Shown here piece after piece: positions 1-8,672 of a stretch of 64,000 bases of DNA. The position numbers were made by a program, and so were the translations under genes. Under the pieces are notes generated by a model. The model did not search any database, was not told where the DNA came from, and saw only the letters and a list, made by a program, of their open reading frames with translations. The stretch comes from Oscillospiraceae bacterium (GTDB lineage Bacteria; Bacillota; Clostridia; Oscillospirales; Oscillospiraceae). Location of the stretch: the NCBI GenBank assembly GCA_015068455.1, contig SVKO01000001.1:407170-471169 (forward strand), read 5' to 3'. Position 1 is the first letter of the stretch. Each line of letters opens with the position of its first letter.

Positions 1-825
1 ATCCTGGCCCCCGCGAAGGCGGGCGGCTACGGCGTGGGCTTTTTCAACGCCGTGAATGTGGAGATGGCCCGGGCCGTCATCGAGACCGCGGAGGAGCTCC
101 GCGCCCCGGTGATGGTGGGCACCGCCGAGGTGCTGCTGCCGGCCATGCCTCTGGAGAATGTGGCGGACTATCTGATCCCCATGGCGGAGCGGGCCGGGGT
201 GCCCGTGTGCGTCCACTATGACCACGGCCTGACCTTTGAAAAATGCATGGAGGCCCTGAAGCTGGGCTTCACCTCGGTGATGTACGACTGCTCCACCCTG
301 GACTATGAGAGCAATGTCGCGAACGTGGCCGAAATGGTGAAGATCTGTCACGCCATGGGCGCCGCGGTGGAGGGCGAGCTGGGCCACGTGGGCGACAATG
401 AGGGCGCCGGAAAGCTGGAAAAGCCCAGCGACTTCTACACCGACCCCGGCCAGGCCGCGGACTTCGTCCGGCGCACCGGGGTGGACGCCCTGGCCGTGGC
501 CGTGGGCAACGCCCACGGGGCCTACAAATTCCCGCCCAAGCTGGATTTTGAGCGCATCGAGACCATTGCCGCGGGCACGGGGCTTCCCCTGGTGCTCCAC
601 GGCGGCAGCGGCCTGTCCGATTCCGACTTCCGCACGGCGGTATCCAGGGGCGTGTGCAAGGTGAACATCTTCACCGATCTGGACCGGGCCGGGAAGGAGG
701 GCGTCGAAGCGGGCCTGCGCTCCGGCGCCGGGACCCTGATGGGTCTGATCCCCCATGCCGTCGACGCCATGCGCCGGGTGGTGCGCGGCAAGCTGGAACT
801 GTTCGGTTCCGTGGGCCGTGTGTGA
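1..825 (+). CDS. class II ketose-bisphosphate aldolase, 5' end cut by the window
   Basis: Cytoplasmic zinc-dependent aldolase of the FbaA/GatY/KbaY family, which cleaves a ketose 1,6-bisphosphate to dihydroxyacetone phosphate and an aldehyde. The frame is open from base 1 without a start codon. It leaves 274 residues, so only about ten are missing compared with the usual ~285. Counting from base 1, VHYDHG lies at residues 71-76, EGELGHVG at 124-131, GNAHG at 169-173 and LHGGSG at 199-204, matching the zinc and phosphate sites of the family. Sequence alone does not separate fructose- from tagatose-bisphosphate specificity. A strong terminator follows, so it is the last gene of its transcript. 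Confidence 0.9.
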   Translation: MLAPAKAGGYGVGFFNAVNVEMARAVIETAEELRAPVMVGTAEVLLPAMPLENVADYLIPMAERAGVPVCVHYDHGLTFEKCMEALKLGFTSVMYDCSTLDYESNVANVAEMVKICHAMGAAVEGELGHVGDNEGAGKLEKPSDFYTDPGQAADFVRRTGVDALAVAVGNAHGAYKFPPKLDFERIETIAAGTGLPLVLHGGSGLSDSDFRTAVSRGVCKVNIFTDLDRAGKEGVEAGLRSGAGTLMGLIPHAVDAMRRVVRGKLELFGSVGRV

Positions 826-850
826 CGCGCCGGCCCCTTCCTGCAGCGGC

Positions 851-881
851 AAAGGCCGCCCCGCTCCGGGGCGGCCTTTTT
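851..881 (+). terminator. intrinsic terminator after the aldolase
   Basis: GGCCGCCCC (854-862) pairs perfectly with GGGGCGGCC (868-876) across a 5-nt loop. Five T residues follow, and three A residues precede the stem. Confidence 0.9.
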
Positions 882-978
882 GCCGGCTTCTTCATAAGTT
901 TGGTTTCTTCTTTATATAACGAAAAAAATGCCGCATTATCGTGGCAAAAAATTTTTTTAAATTTTTTCAAAAAAGGGG

Positions 979-1007
979 TTGACAAATGGGCGGACTTGTA
1001 TTATTGT
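979..1007 (+). promoter_or_regulatory. sigma-A promoter of the first GntR/ABC operon
   Basis: TTGACA at 979-984 and TATTGT at 1002-1007 are separated by 17 bp. The start codon at 1054 is preceded by AAGGAGG at 1041-1047. The 70 bp upstream of the -35 are AT-rich in an otherwise GC-rich window. Confidence 0.85.
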
Positions 1008-1040
1008 ATTAATAGCTTAATACACCAACACAGTAATACA
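997..1040. promoter_or_regulatory. nested operator palindromes over the -10 of the first GntR/ABC operon
   Basis: A perfect palindrome TGTATTAA-TAGC-TTAATACA spans 1005-1024 and overlaps the -10 box. An outer pair, TGTATTA at 997-1003 and TAATACA at 1034-1040, brackets it. The position is right for repression by the GntR protein encoded directly downstream, as is usual for autoregulated YtrA-type regulators. Confidence 0.8.
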
Positions 1041-1053
1041 AAGGAGGCACATT

Positions 1054-1416
1054 ATGGAGTGGGCATTTCGTTCTGACCAGCCCATTTACGCGCAGATGAG
1101 CCGCCATCTTTCGGCAGCGATCGTCACCGGCTACTATTCGCCGGGGCAGCGTCTGCCGTCGGTGCGGGACATCGCGATGGATGCGGGCGTCAACCCCAAC
1201 ACGGTGCAGCGGGCGCTGGCCGAGCTGGAGCGCGACGGCCTGGTTTTCTCCCAGCGGACTTCGGGCCGCTTCGTCACCGAGGATCCGGAAAAGATCCGCA
1301 GCGTGCGGGAGACCATGGCAAAAGAAGTGATCGATGAATTTTTAAAGGCGATGAGGAAGCTGGGAATCGACCGGAAGGAAACCATCGCTTTTCTGGAAAA
1401 GGAGGAAGATGAATGA
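1054..1416 (+). CDS. GntR-family transcriptional regulator, YtrA subfamily
   Basis: A short 120-residue regulator with the GntR winged-helix domain (about residues 10-75, including GQRLPSVRDIAMDAGVNPNT) and only a brief helical tail. This is the layout of the YtrA subfamily, which controls ABC transporter operons. It starts at ATG 1054 behind a good ribosome binding site. Its stop overlaps the ATG of the ATPase gene in an ATGA, so the two are translationally coupled. Nested palindromes over its own promoter suggest autorepression. The effector is unknown; relatives often answer to cell-wall antibiotics. Confidence 0.92.
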   Translation: MEWAFRSDQPIYAQMSRHLSAAIVTGYYSPGQRLPSVRDIAMDAGVNPNTVQRALAELERDGLVFSQRTSGRFVTEDPEKIRSVRETMAKEVIDEFLKAMRKLGIDRKETIAFLEKEEDE

Positions 1417-2108
1417 GTATTCTTGAGTGCAAAGGCCTGAGCAAGCATTTCGGCGCGGTACAGGCCCTGGAAAATGTGGATCTGGCCATCGAGCCCGGCC
1501 ACATCGTCGGTCTGCTGGGCCCCAACGGCAGCGGCAAGACCACCCTGATCAAGCTGGCCAACGGCCTGCTGACCCCCACGTCCGGGTCCATCACCATCGG
1601 CGGCATCGCCCCCGGCGTGCAGACCAAATCCGTAGTGTCCTATCTGCCGGAGCGCATCGCGCTGCCCGAGTGGATGACCGCGGAGCAGGCTGTGGATTAT
1701 TACCAGGACTTCTACGCCGACTTCCGCCGGGAGACCGCCGAGGCCATGATCCAGAACCTGGGCCTGAACATGAAGCAGCGCATCAAGACCATGAGCAAGG
1801 GCACCAAGGAAAAGCTCCAGCTCATCCTCACCATGAGCCGCGACGCAAGACTCTTCCTCCTGGACGAGCCCATCGGCGGCGTGGATCCCGCCACCCGCGA
1901 CTACATCCTGCGCACCATCATCGGCAACTACAACGAGAACGCCTCGATCATCATCTCCACCCACCTCATCTCCGACGTGGAGCAGGTGCTGGACGAGGTC
2001 CTGTTCCTGCAGAATGGCCGGATCGTGCTCCACGACACCGTGGATGCCATCCGCAACGAGAAAGGCACGTCCGTCGACGCGCTGTTCAGGGAGGTATTCA
2101 GATGCTGA
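1413..2108 (+). CDS. ABC transporter ATP-binding protein (YtrB/BcrA-like)
   Basis: A 231-residue ABC ATPase. Walker A is GPNGSGKT at residues 36-43, the signature is the degenerate SKGTKEKLQ near 138, and Walker B runs into LFLLDEP near 155. It overlaps the GntR gene by 4 nt and the membrane subunit gene by 7 nt, so the three form one operon. The degenerate LSGGQ-type signature is common in YtrB-like exporters. It would energise the membrane protein encoded next. The substrate cannot be read from the sequence. Confidence 0.93.
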   Translation: MSILECKGLSKHFGAVQALENVDLAIEPGHIVGLLGPNGSGKTTLIKLANGLLTPTSGSITIGGIAPGVQTKSVVSYLPERIALPEWMTAEQAVDYYQDFYADFRRETAEAMIQNLGLNMKQRIKTMSKGTKEKLQLILTMSRDARLFLLDEPIGGVDPATRDYILRTIIGNYNENASIIISTHLISDVEQVLDEVLFLQNGRIVLHDTVDAIRNEKGTSVDALFREVFRC

Positions 2109-2926
2109 GCAAATCCATGAAACATGAATTCCGGGCCACGTCCCGGGTGATGCTGCCGCTGTTCGCGGCTCTGCTGCTGATGTCCGTGGTGGCCCATTTT
2201 GCCATTCAGCTGCTGACCGGCGCCAATAATCTCCATTGGCTCCTCGAGACCATCAGCGCCATTGTGATCGCTCTGTTCGCGATCAGCGTGGTCGCCGTCG
2301 CGGTGGGCGTGCTGATCCTGACGGTGAGCCGCTTCTATCGCAGCTTCCTGTCCGACGAGGGTTACCTCAACATGACCCTGCCCGTCTCGGTTCACACCCA
2401 CATCTTCTCCCGGCTGATCGTCGCCGTGATCTGGTACGCTCTGACCGTCATCGCCGTGCTGCTGGCCTGCCTGATCATGGGTCTGAACCTCCACGAATGG
2501 AAGGAATTCTTCGTCGCCATCGGCGACGTCCTGCGCGGCCTGAGCGAGCAGCATCTGACCGGTCGGGCCATCCTGCTGGGTCTGGAGACGCTCCTCGCCA
2601 TGGTGATAGGCTGCAGCTTCTCCTCTCTGCTGCTCTACGCGGCCATGGCCGTCGGCCACAGCTTCAATCGCCATAAGAAGGGCATGTCCGTGCTGTTCGC
2701 CTTCGTGTTCTACTATGCGATCCAGATCATCGGCGTGGTTGGCATCGCGGTGCTCACCCACATGGATTGGGACAACTGGTTCGACATCACCGCAGAGAAT
2801 GCGACCCATGCGCTGAACGTATTCCAGGCCCTGCTGGGCGGCGTCATCGGCGTCAACCTCATCGGCTGTGCGCTGTTCTACTTCATCACCCATCACTTCC
2901 TGTCCAGGAAGCTGAACCTGGAGTGA
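2102..2926 (+). CDS. ABC-2-type transporter permease subunit
   Basis: A 274-residue integral membrane protein with six hydrophobic segments, at about residues 15-37, 43-70, 100-125, 160-185, 200-225 and 240-262. This fits an ABC-2-type permease of a YtrB/YtrC-like exporter. It starts at ATG 2102, seven bases inside the end of the ATPase gene, behind AGGGAGG. The open frame extends further upstream inside the ATPase gene, but that part is a shadow. It is the last gene of the operon and is followed by a terminator. Confidence 0.85.
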   Translation: MLSKSMKHEFRATSRVMLPLFAALLLMSVVAHFAIQLLTGANNLHWLLETISAIVIALFAISVVAVAVGVLILTVSRFYRSFLSDEGYLNMTLPVSVHTHIFSRLIVAVIWYALTVIAVLLACLIMGLNLHEWKEFFVAIGDVLRGLSEQHLTGRAILLGLETLLAMVIGCSFSSLLLYAAMAVGHSFNRHKKGMSVLFAFVFYYAIQIIGVVGIAVLTHMDWDNWFDITAENATHALNVFQALLGGVIGVNLIGCALFYFITHHFLSRKLNLE

Positions 2927-2940
2927 TCCCCGATAAAAGC

Positions 2941-2976
2941 CATGCCGCAGAGATTCTCTCTGCGGCATGTTTTTTT
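2941..2976 (+). terminator. intrinsic terminator of the first GntR/ABC operon
   Basis: CATGCCGCAGAGA (2941-2953) pairs with TCTCTGCGGCATG (2957-2969), and seven T residues follow. Confidence 0.92.
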
Positions 2977-3002
2977 GAATCGGCGCCGTCAAATAAACGA
3001 TT

Positions 3003-3028
3003 GCAGCCGCCCCCTTCGGGGCGGCTGC
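3003..3028 (-). terminator. hairpin after the minus-strand membrane protein gene
   Basis: GCAGCCGCCCC (3003-3013) and GGGGCGGCTGC (3018-3028) form an 11-bp stem just beyond the minus-strand stop at 3033. The T-run on the minus strand is weak, so this may be a partial or bidirectional terminator. Confidence 0.55.
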
Positions 3029-3032
3029 GGGT

Positions 3033-4103
3033 TTATGACTCGGATACGCAGGCAAAGGGGATGCTCAATGCGCCGTCGTAAAAATCGACGGTTACGGCGT
3101 CGCCCACCGTCAGGCGGTCAAAATAGTCCCGAGAGACAAAGAACCTGAGTTCGCCCTCCGGCCCCGCGGTCGTGATCCAGCAGTCGGCCTCCCGGTACTG
3201 CTCCAGCGCCGTGATCCGGCAGATCTCGGTCCGATCCGGCGCCGCATTATAATAAGGCACGGCATTGACCGCGGCGCCGGCCGAAATGCCGAAGCCTGTC
3301 CAGGCCAGCAGGACGACCGCCAGCAGCCACCCGGAGACCTTTCGCTCCGGGGACAGGAGCCAGATAATCAGGCTCAGAAACGCCGCCGGCAGCATCCCGA
3401 TCAGAACGAGACGGGCGTCGGACAGATAGGTGACGTCCGGCAGCCGCAGCATCAGAAGAAACAGCGGCGGGAACAGCAGGAGCCACGCGGGCAAGAGCCG
3501 CTTGCCATAGAGAAACTTGCTGTCAATTCCGAACATCGTGAGGGAATACCATTCCGGGTGCCGCAGGCTCAAGATTGCCGGTAGGATTAGCGCAGCGCCG
3601 CTCAGCACCAGCCAGGGAAGATACGGCATGATGGGAAGGGCAACGAGCTGGGCCAGATCCATGCCGATGCACAGGTAAAACCCCAGCAAGTACCGAGGAC
3701 TGCTGTTTTCGTTCCGCGCGAGGCTCCTGCCGTAATCCAACCGGCGCTTTGGCTGAACGATCTCGTCGTCGCGCAGATCGAAGAAGCGGCATACGACCGG
3801 CAGGCTGTATTTTTTGTCGACGGCAAAACGGTGGGTCTTGCCGTCCGCCGTGCTGAACGTGATGATCGGGAGGGCGTCCGCATAATACTTGCCGTATGTG
3901 TTCAGCGCCAGCTCCTTCGATTGGATCTGCGCTTTCTGGATCACCAGATCTTTCGGCCCCGGTTCGATGACGGCACGATGAAACTTTTCCGGATCAAAGC
4001 CCTTGGAGGCGCTGTAGCATTCATGGAAAAGGAACCCCTCCTCCGTCTGGATCGCGGCCCAGGGTTTTCTGCTGAAATAGCCCCAAACGAGCAGTCTGTT
4101 CAT
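3033..4103 (-). CDS. membrane protein of unknown function
   Basis: I do not recognise this 356-residue protein. Its first ~120 residues are soluble. Three to five hydrophobic segments follow between about residues 130 and 290, then a soluble C-terminal stretch of about 70 residues. I place the start at ATG 4103 (protein begins MNRLLVWGYF), because GGAGG lies 7 nt upstream; an upstream in-frame ATG lacks such a site. It stands alone between the first ABC operon and hflC, with hairpins on both sides. The soluble-membrane-soluble layout is the only functional hint. Confidence 0.75.
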   Translation of the reverse strand: MNRLLVWGYFSRKPWAAIQTEEGFLFHECYSASKGFDPEKFHRAVIEPGPKDLVIQKAQIQSKELALNTYGKYYADALPIITFSTADGKTHRFAVDKKYSLPVVCRFFDLRDDEIVQPKRRLDYGRSLARNENSSPRYLLGFYLCIGMDLAQLVALPIMPYLPWLVLSGAALILPAILSLRHPEWYSLTMFGIDSKFLYGKRLLPAWLLLFPPLFLLMLRLPDVTYLSDARLVLIGMLPAAFLSLIIWLLSPERKVSGWLLAVVLLAWTGFGISAGAAVNAVPYYNAAPDRTEICRITALEQYREADCWITTAGPEGELRFFVSRDYFDRLTVGDAVTVDFYDGALSIPFACVSES

Positions 4104-4150
4104 AGTGCGCCTCCTTTCTCTGAAATATGCCGTGCCCATGGGTGCTGGAA

Positions 4151-4174
4151 GCAGCCGCCCTTGCGGGCGGCTGC
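4151..4174 (-). terminator. hairpin after hflC
   Basis: GCAGCCGCCC and GGGCGGCTGC form a 10-bp stem with a TTGC loop, ten bases past the hflC stop on the minus strand. The following minus-strand bases are only weakly T-rich. The stem resembles the one at 3003-3028. Confidence 0.5.
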
Positions 4175-4183
4175 GGTCGGTAT

Positions 4184-5119
4184 TTACGGGGCTTCGGTTT
4201 CCACCGGGGCGGGGCTGCCCACGCTGCCGGACTTCTGATAGAACAGGGACGCCAGGGGGGAATCCTCGTCCAGGATCAGGGTCTTGTTGCCGCCGGACAG
4301 GCTCTTTTTCGCCGCGTCCAGGGAAATCATGAACTCGTAGAACTCCGCCTTCTCCGGGGTATCGTAGGCCTCGGCCAGGATGCGCATGTACTCGGCGTCG
4401 CCCTCGGCCCGGGTGACGGTGGCCTTGGCCTCGCCCTCGGACTGGATGATGCCCACCTGCTTGTCGGCCTCGTTGCGGGTGATCTTCGCGTCATATGCGC
4501 CCTTGGCTGTGAAGCCGGCGGCGATCTTCTCGCGCTCGGAGATCATGCGCTCAAAGACGGCCTCCTTGTTCTCCGTGGGCATGTCCAGGGTCTTGGTCTC
4601 GATGGCGGTGATGTCGATGCCGTACTGGTCGAAGGTGTTGTCGCAGTTAGCCAGGATGGCCTCGGCAAGGCGGCCGTCGCGGCCGGAGATGATATCCTCC
4701 TGGCTCATGCTGGAGATGGTGGTTTTCAGGGAGTTGTAGACCACCGCGTCGATGCGGTACTCGGCGTTGGCCACGCTGGCAGACAATGTCTCGATGAAGC
4801 GGTAGGGATCGGTGACCCGCCAGGTGACGAAGCAGTCGGCGATCATGGACTTCTTGTCCGAGGTGATGACGTCCGACACCGCCAGGTCATAGAGCATCAG
4901 GGTGTTGGGGATGGTCTGGGTGGACTGGATGAAGGGGATCTTCAGGCTGGGGCCCGCATGATCCACCACGTGCATCACGCGGCCGAACTGCTTGATGACG
5001 GTGTACTCGTTCTGACGGGTGATGACCAGGCTGTTGGCCAGCAGGATCACGACCAGCAGGACGCAGATGAGGGCGATGACGCCGCCGCGGGCTTTCTTTT
5101 TTCCTGTTGTGGGATTCAC
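4184..5119 (-). CDS. hflC: HflC-type SPFH/band 7 protein
   Basis: A 311-residue membrane-anchored protein. A single N-terminal transmembrane segment (about residues 13-32, after GKKKARGG) precedes an SPFH/prohibitin domain (about 35-210). A charged coiled-coil region rich in Glu and Ala and a short tail follow. With HflK, HflC forms a ring that holds and modulates the membrane protease FtsH. Its start overlaps the hflK stop by 4 nt, so the pair is co-translated. ftsH itself is not in the window. The assignment of C versus K rests on gene order and relatedness. Confidence 0.9.
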   Translation of the reverse strand: MNPTTGKKKARGGVIALICVLLVVILLANSLVITRQNEYTVIKQFGRVMHVVDHAGPSLKIPFIQSTQTIPNTLMLYDLAVSDVITSDKKSMIADCFVTWRVTDPYRFIETLSASVANAEYRIDAVVYNSLKTTISSMSQEDIISGRDGRLAEAILANCDNTFDQYGIDITAIETKTLDMPTENKEAVFERMISEREKIAAGFTAKGAYDAKITRNEADKQVGIIQSEGEAKATVTRAEGDAEYMRILAEAYDTPEKAEFYEFMISLDAAKKSLSGGNKTLILDEDSPLASLFYQKSGSVGSPAPVETEAP

Positions 5120-6060
5120 TGTGCTGCCTCCTCTCCGGTGACGGTCTGGGTGCCGCCGAGGATATCCACGGGCATGTAGGTGTGGATATCGTCGCCCTGG
5201 GACTTGATGATCACGCGAATATCCGGCAGGATGTCGCCCATGGTCTCAAAGAACAGGCGCTGGCGGGTGATCTCGGGGTAGCGGGCGTATTCGGTGTACA
5301 GGTCATTGAAGCGCTGGGCCTGGGCGTTGGCCTCGTTGATCTTGGCCTGCTTGTAGGCCTCGGCCTTCTGCACGGCCTCGTCGGCGGTGGCCTGGGCGCC
5401 GGGGATGACCTGGTTCTTGTACTTGTCGGCGTTGTTGGTGGCGGTCTCGGCGCCCTGCTTGGCGGTTTCCACGGCCTTGAAGGCGTTCTGGACCTCCGTG
5501 GTGGGCGGCTCGGCGTCCTGCATGGTGATGTTCACCAGTGCGATGCCCAGATCCTCCTTTTCAATGCGGTCGGCGATCTTGCTCTTGATGGAGGCCTGGA
5601 TCTCGCTCTTGCCGGTGGTGATGACGCTGTCCACACCGTACAGACCGATGGTATCGCGGATGTAGCTCTGGGTGATCATCTTGAGGATGTTCTCAGGATC
5701 CGCCGAGGCGTAGAGGTACTTGACGGGGTCCGTGACCTTCCACTCCACGTAGAAGTCCACGTCCACGAAGTTGTAGTCCCGGGTGATCATCACCGATTCC
5801 GACTCGATGGACTCGCCCGCGGCGTCGTAGCCGATGGGGATGCCGCGGATATTCTTGGAAATGATGGTTTTGCGCTGGATCAGCGGCAGCTTGAAGTGCA
5901 GGCCGGAGTGTTCCACCAGGGCGGGCTTTCCCAGGGTGGTGACCACGGCGTACTGGTCCTCGGTGGTGTGATAGAACGAGGTCATCACGATGATGCCCAG
6001 CAGCATCACGCCGATGACGAGGGCGCTGATGCGCCCGAGTTTCTTTGTATCGATCTTCAT
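5116..6060 (-). CDS. hflK: HflK-type SPFH/band 7 protein
   Basis: A 314-residue partner of HflC with an N-terminal transmembrane segment (about residues 10-32) and an SPFH domain. An Ala/Gln/Glu-rich coiled coil (about 205-265) includes repeated AEAYKQAK-like heptads. The start at ATG 6060 (MKIDTKKLGR) has AAGGAGATTCT directly upstream; the longer open frame lacks a ribosome binding site. It is predicted to form a membrane ring complex with HflC that influences FtsH proteolysis. Confidence 0.9.
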   Translation of the reverse strand: MKIDTKKLGRISALVIGVMLLGIIVMTSFYHTTEDQYAVVTTLGKPALVEHSGLHFKLPLIQRKTIISKNIRGIPIGYDAAGESIESESVMITRDYNFVDVDFYVEWKVTDPVKYLYASADPENILKMITQSYIRDTIGLYGVDSVITTGKSEIQASIKSKIADRIEKEDLGIALVNITMQDAEPPTTEVQNAFKAVETAKQGAETATNNADKYKNQVIPGAQATADEAVQKAEAYKQAKINEANAQAQRFNDLYTEYARYPEITRQRLFFETMGDILPDIRVIIKSQGDDIHTYMPVDILGGTQTVTGEEAAQ

Positions 6061-6134
6061 AGAATCTCCTTCCTTTCCGTGCTTCTGCCGGCTTGCAAGT
6101 ATGACGACGGCGAACGCGCCAGGTTCCCGATTTT

Positions 6135-6965
6135 TTATTCCCGGCGCAGGGGCTGCTTTGAGGTGAACTCCATGGCCGCCCCGGTGAGGGGGTGATTCAG
6201 GCGCAGGGTGCGCGCGCACAGCTGCTGGGTGAATTTCTCCGCCCTGCCGTACTGGGGATCGCCCAGGATGGGGCAGCCGATGAAGGCCATGTGCACCCGG
6301 AGCTGGTGGGTCCTGCCCGTCACAGGCCGGAGGCGGACCAGACTGATCTCCCCGGGCTCCAGGGTCTCATACTGTGTGACGGCGGGCTTGCCGTCGGTGC
6401 GCACGCAGCGCAGCAGGCTCGTGGGGCTCAGCCGGGCGATGGGGGCGTCCACGGTCCCGGCCAGCGGGAACGGCGTGCCGACAACCAGGGCCTCGTAGAT
6501 CTTCTCCTTGGGCGCGCCGATGAGCAGCGTGTGCACATGGGCGTTCTTCGCCAGCAGCACCACGCCGAAGGTGTCCCGGTCCAGGCGGCTGACGGGGTGC
6601 ACAGCGCAGGCCTGGCCCGTCTGCTGATAATGGGCCAGCACCCGGTTGGCCAGGGTGCCGGCGGTGCGGTTATAGGTGGGGTGCATGATGAGCCCGGCGG
6701 GCTTGTCCAGGGCGATCATGGCCTCGTCTTCATATAGAATGTCCAAGGGCCCGGGCTCGGCGGGGTAGTCCGGCGCTCTTTCGTCGAGAAGGACCCGGAT
6801 CTCGTCGCCGGGGCGCACGGGGAAGTCGGTGTGCACCGGCACGCCGTTCACGAGAAAGGCTTCCCGGAATTTCAGCCGGCGCACCAGGCCCGAGGAGAGC
6901 CCCAGCTCCCGCCGCAGAAAGCGCAGCAGCCTGCCCTCGGATTGGGCAATATGTCGAAGGTCCAT
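6135..6965 (-). CDS. RluA-family 23S rRNA/tRNA pseudouridine synthase
   Basis: A 276-residue enzyme that isomerises uridine to pseudouridine in structured RNA. An S4 RNA-binding domain (about residues 10-60) precedes the RluA catalytic domain. The catalytic motif is SRLDRDTFG at 126-134, with the catalytic aspartate of the RLD triplet at residue 129; the usual first residue of the motif is His. DKPAGLIMHP at 88-97 and GRTHQLRVH further on also fit the family. The start at ATG 6965 is supported by GGGGGTG upstream. The RluB/C/D-type target cannot be assigned. Confidence 0.92.
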   Translation of the reverse strand: MDLRHIAQSEGRLLRFLRRELGLSSGLVRRLKFREAFLVNGVPVHTDFPVRPGDEIRVLLDERAPDYPAEPGPLDILYEDEAMIALDKPAGLIMHPTYNRTAGTLANRVLAHYQQTGQACAVHPVSRLDRDTFGVVLLAKNAHVHTLLIGAPKEKIYEALVVGTPFPLAGTVDAPIARLSPTSLLRCVRTDGKPAVTQYETLEPGEISLVRLRPVTGRTHQLRVHMAFIGCPILGDPQYGRAEKFTQQLCARTLRLNHPLTGAAMEFTSKQPLRRE

Positions 6966-7049
6966 GGAATCACCCCCAAGTATCAGAGTATCAAAGCCTT
7001 CTCCCTGAGTAGACACTGATTTATTGGAAACACATAGCAGTTCGTTTGC

Positions 7050-7074
7050 CTGGCTCCCTCGGGGAGGGAGCCAG
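7050..7074. repeat. intergenic hairpin, CTGGCTCCCTC type
   Basis: CTGGCTCCCTC (7050-7060) and GAGGGAGCCAG (7064-7074) form a perfect 11-bp stem with a GGG loop. No T-run follows. It lies directly beside the 7076-7105 palindrome, and the two may be one composite intergenic repeat. Confidence 0.6.
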
Positions 7075-7075
7075 G

Positions 7076-7106
7076 GGCGGGCGCATGTGGGCATGCACCC
7101 CTACGA
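7076..7106. repeat. dispersed intergenic palindrome (copy 1)
   Basis: GGGCGCATG, the loop TGGG, then CATGCACCC followed by CTACGA. The same design recurs at 10997-11024 with a slightly different stem. The shared form is a 9-bp stem, a TGGG loop and a CTACGA tail. Confidence 0.65.
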
Positions 7107-7120
7107 GTGCGGCATAAAAA

Positions 7121-7145
7121 CGGGGCGGCCTGCAAAGGCCGCCCC
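7121..7145 (-). terminator. intrinsic terminator of glyS
   Basis: On the minus strand GGGGCGGCC (7145-7137) pairs with GGCCGCCCC (7130-7122) and is followed by GTTTTTA. It lies 13 nt past the glyS stop. Confidence 0.85.
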
Positions 7146-7158
7146 GGATGGATCACGA

Positions 7159-8598
7159 TCAATATGCCAGCTTGTCGGCGAGCCAGGCCTTGAGCTCGGA
7201 AATGGGCACGCGGACCTGCTCCATGGTGTCGCGGTCGCGGATGGTGACGGCGTTGTCGGCCTCGATGCCCTTCTCGGGATCGCCCACGGTCTCGAAGTCC
7301 ACGGTGATGCAGTAGGGAGTGCCGATCTCGTCCTCGCGGCGGTAGCGCTTGCCGATGGAGCCGGCGTCGTCGAAGTCCACCATGAAGTCCTTCTGCAGCG
7401 CATGGTAGATCTCCTCGGCCTTGGGGCTCAGCTTCTTGGAAAGCGGCAGCACGGCAGCCTTGAAGGGGGCCAGGGCCGGATGCAGGTGCAGCACCACGCG
7501 CACGTCGTCGTTGCCCTTCTTGTCCTGGCCGACGACCTCCTCGTCATAGGCTTCCACCAGGAACGCCAGGACCACGCGGTCGGCGCCCAGGGACGGCTCG
7601 ATGACGTAGGGGATATAGTGCTCGTTCTTGGCCTGGTCGAAATAGGTCATATCCACGCCGGAGACCTTCTGATGCTGGGTCAGGTCGTAGTCGGTGCGGT
7701 CGGCCACGCCCCAGAGCTCGCCCCAGCCGAAGGGGAACATGAACTCAAAGTCGGTGGTGGCCTTGGAGTAGAAGCTCAGCTCCTCGGGCTCGTGGTCACG
7801 CAGGCGCAGGTCCTCGTCGCGCATGCCCAGGCCCAGCAGCCAGTCGCGGCAGAAGCCGCGCCAGTAGGCGAACCACTCCAGATCGGTGCCCGGCTCGCAG
7901 AAGAACTCCAGCTCCATCTGCTCGAACTCGCGGGTGCGGAAGGTGAAGTTGCCCGGGGTGATCTCGTTGCGGAAGGACTTGCCCACCTGGCACACGCCGA
8001 AGGGCAGCTTGCGGCGGGTGGTGCGCAGGATGTTGTTGAAATTGACAAAGATGCCCTGGGCGGTCTCGGGACGGAGGTACACGGTGTTCTTCGCGTCCTC
8101 GGTGACGCCCTGGAAGGTCTTGAACATCAGGTTGAACTGACGGATATCGGTGAAGTTATGCTTGCCGCAGGTGGGGCAGGGCACATTGTGCTCCTCCACG
8201 AAGGCGGCCATTTCGGCCTGGGAGAAGGCGTCGATGGGCTTTTCCAGGGTGATGCCGGCCTGCTCGCAGAAGCCCTCGATGAGCTTGTCGGCGCGGAAGC
8301 GCTCCTTGCACTCCTTGCAGTCCATCAGAGGATCGGAGAAGCCGCCCAGATGGCCGGAGGCGACCCAGGTCTGGGGATTCATCAGGATCGCGGAGTCCTG
8401 GCCCACGTTGTAGGGGTTCTCCTGCACGAATTTCTTCCACCATGCGCGCTTGACGTTGTTCTTGAGCTCCACGCCGAGGGGGCCGTAGTCCCAGGTGTTG
8501 GCCAGGCCGCCGTAGATCTCGGAGCCGGCGAAAATGAAGCCGCGGCCCTTGCACAGCGCAACGATCTTATCCATGGTTTTCTCGGTATTTTTCAGCAT
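7159..8598 (-). CDS. glyS: glycyl-tRNA synthetase, single-chain homodimeric type
   Basis: A 479-residue class II synthetase that charges tRNA-Gly. It is the one-chain form (GlyQS), not the separate alpha and beta subunits. Visible parts are the N-terminal [14 protein letters not shown] motif, [14 protein letters not shown] with a CKECKERF zinc-binding-like stretch near residue 90, and the class II core with [17 protein letters not shown]-terminal anticodon-binding domain follows. ATG 8598 is favoured over ATG 8604 because GGAGG is 8 nt from the former and only 2 nt from the latter. The short upstream gap leaves no room for a T-box. Confidence 0.96.
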   Translation of the reverse strand: MLKNTEKTMDKIVALCKGRGFIFAGSEIYGGLANTWDYGPLGVELKNNVKRAWWKKFVQENPYNVGQDSAILMNPQTWVASGHLGGFSDPLMDCKECKERFRADKLIEGFCEQAGITLEKPIDAFSQAEMAAFVEEHNVPCPTCGKHNFTDIRQFNLMFKTFQGVTEDAKNTVYLRPETAQGIFVNFNNILRTTRRKLPFGVCQVGKSFRNEITPGNFTFRTREFEQMELEFFCEPGTDLEWFAYWRGFCRDWLLGLGMRDEDLRLRDHEPEELSFYSKATTDFEFMFPFGWGELWGVADRTDYDLTQHQKVSGVDMTYFDQAKNEHYIPYVIEPSLGADRVVLAFLVEAYDEEVVGQDKKGNDDVRVVLHLHPALAPFKAAVLPLSKKLSPKAEEIYHALQKDFMVDFDDAGSIGKRYRREDEIGTPYCITVDFETVGDPEKGIEADNAVTIRDRDTMEQVRVPISELKAWLADKLAY

Positions 8599-8672
8599 AT
8601 GCATATCCTCCAGGTAAACTTTAATCAAGCCCATCCATTATAACCATTCTTCGGGGGAAAATCAACAAAAAC

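Noticed and set aside
1427-2926. 499-codon frame that would fuse the ATPase region to the permease
   Set aside because: The first part is a shadow frame of the ATPase gene with no ATPase motifs. The permease has its own ATG at 2102 with a ribosome binding site.
8599-8672. T-box or other riboswitch upstream of glyS
   Set aside because: Only 74 bases separate glyS from the noc-like gene, which is too short for a T-box leader, and no such motif is visible.
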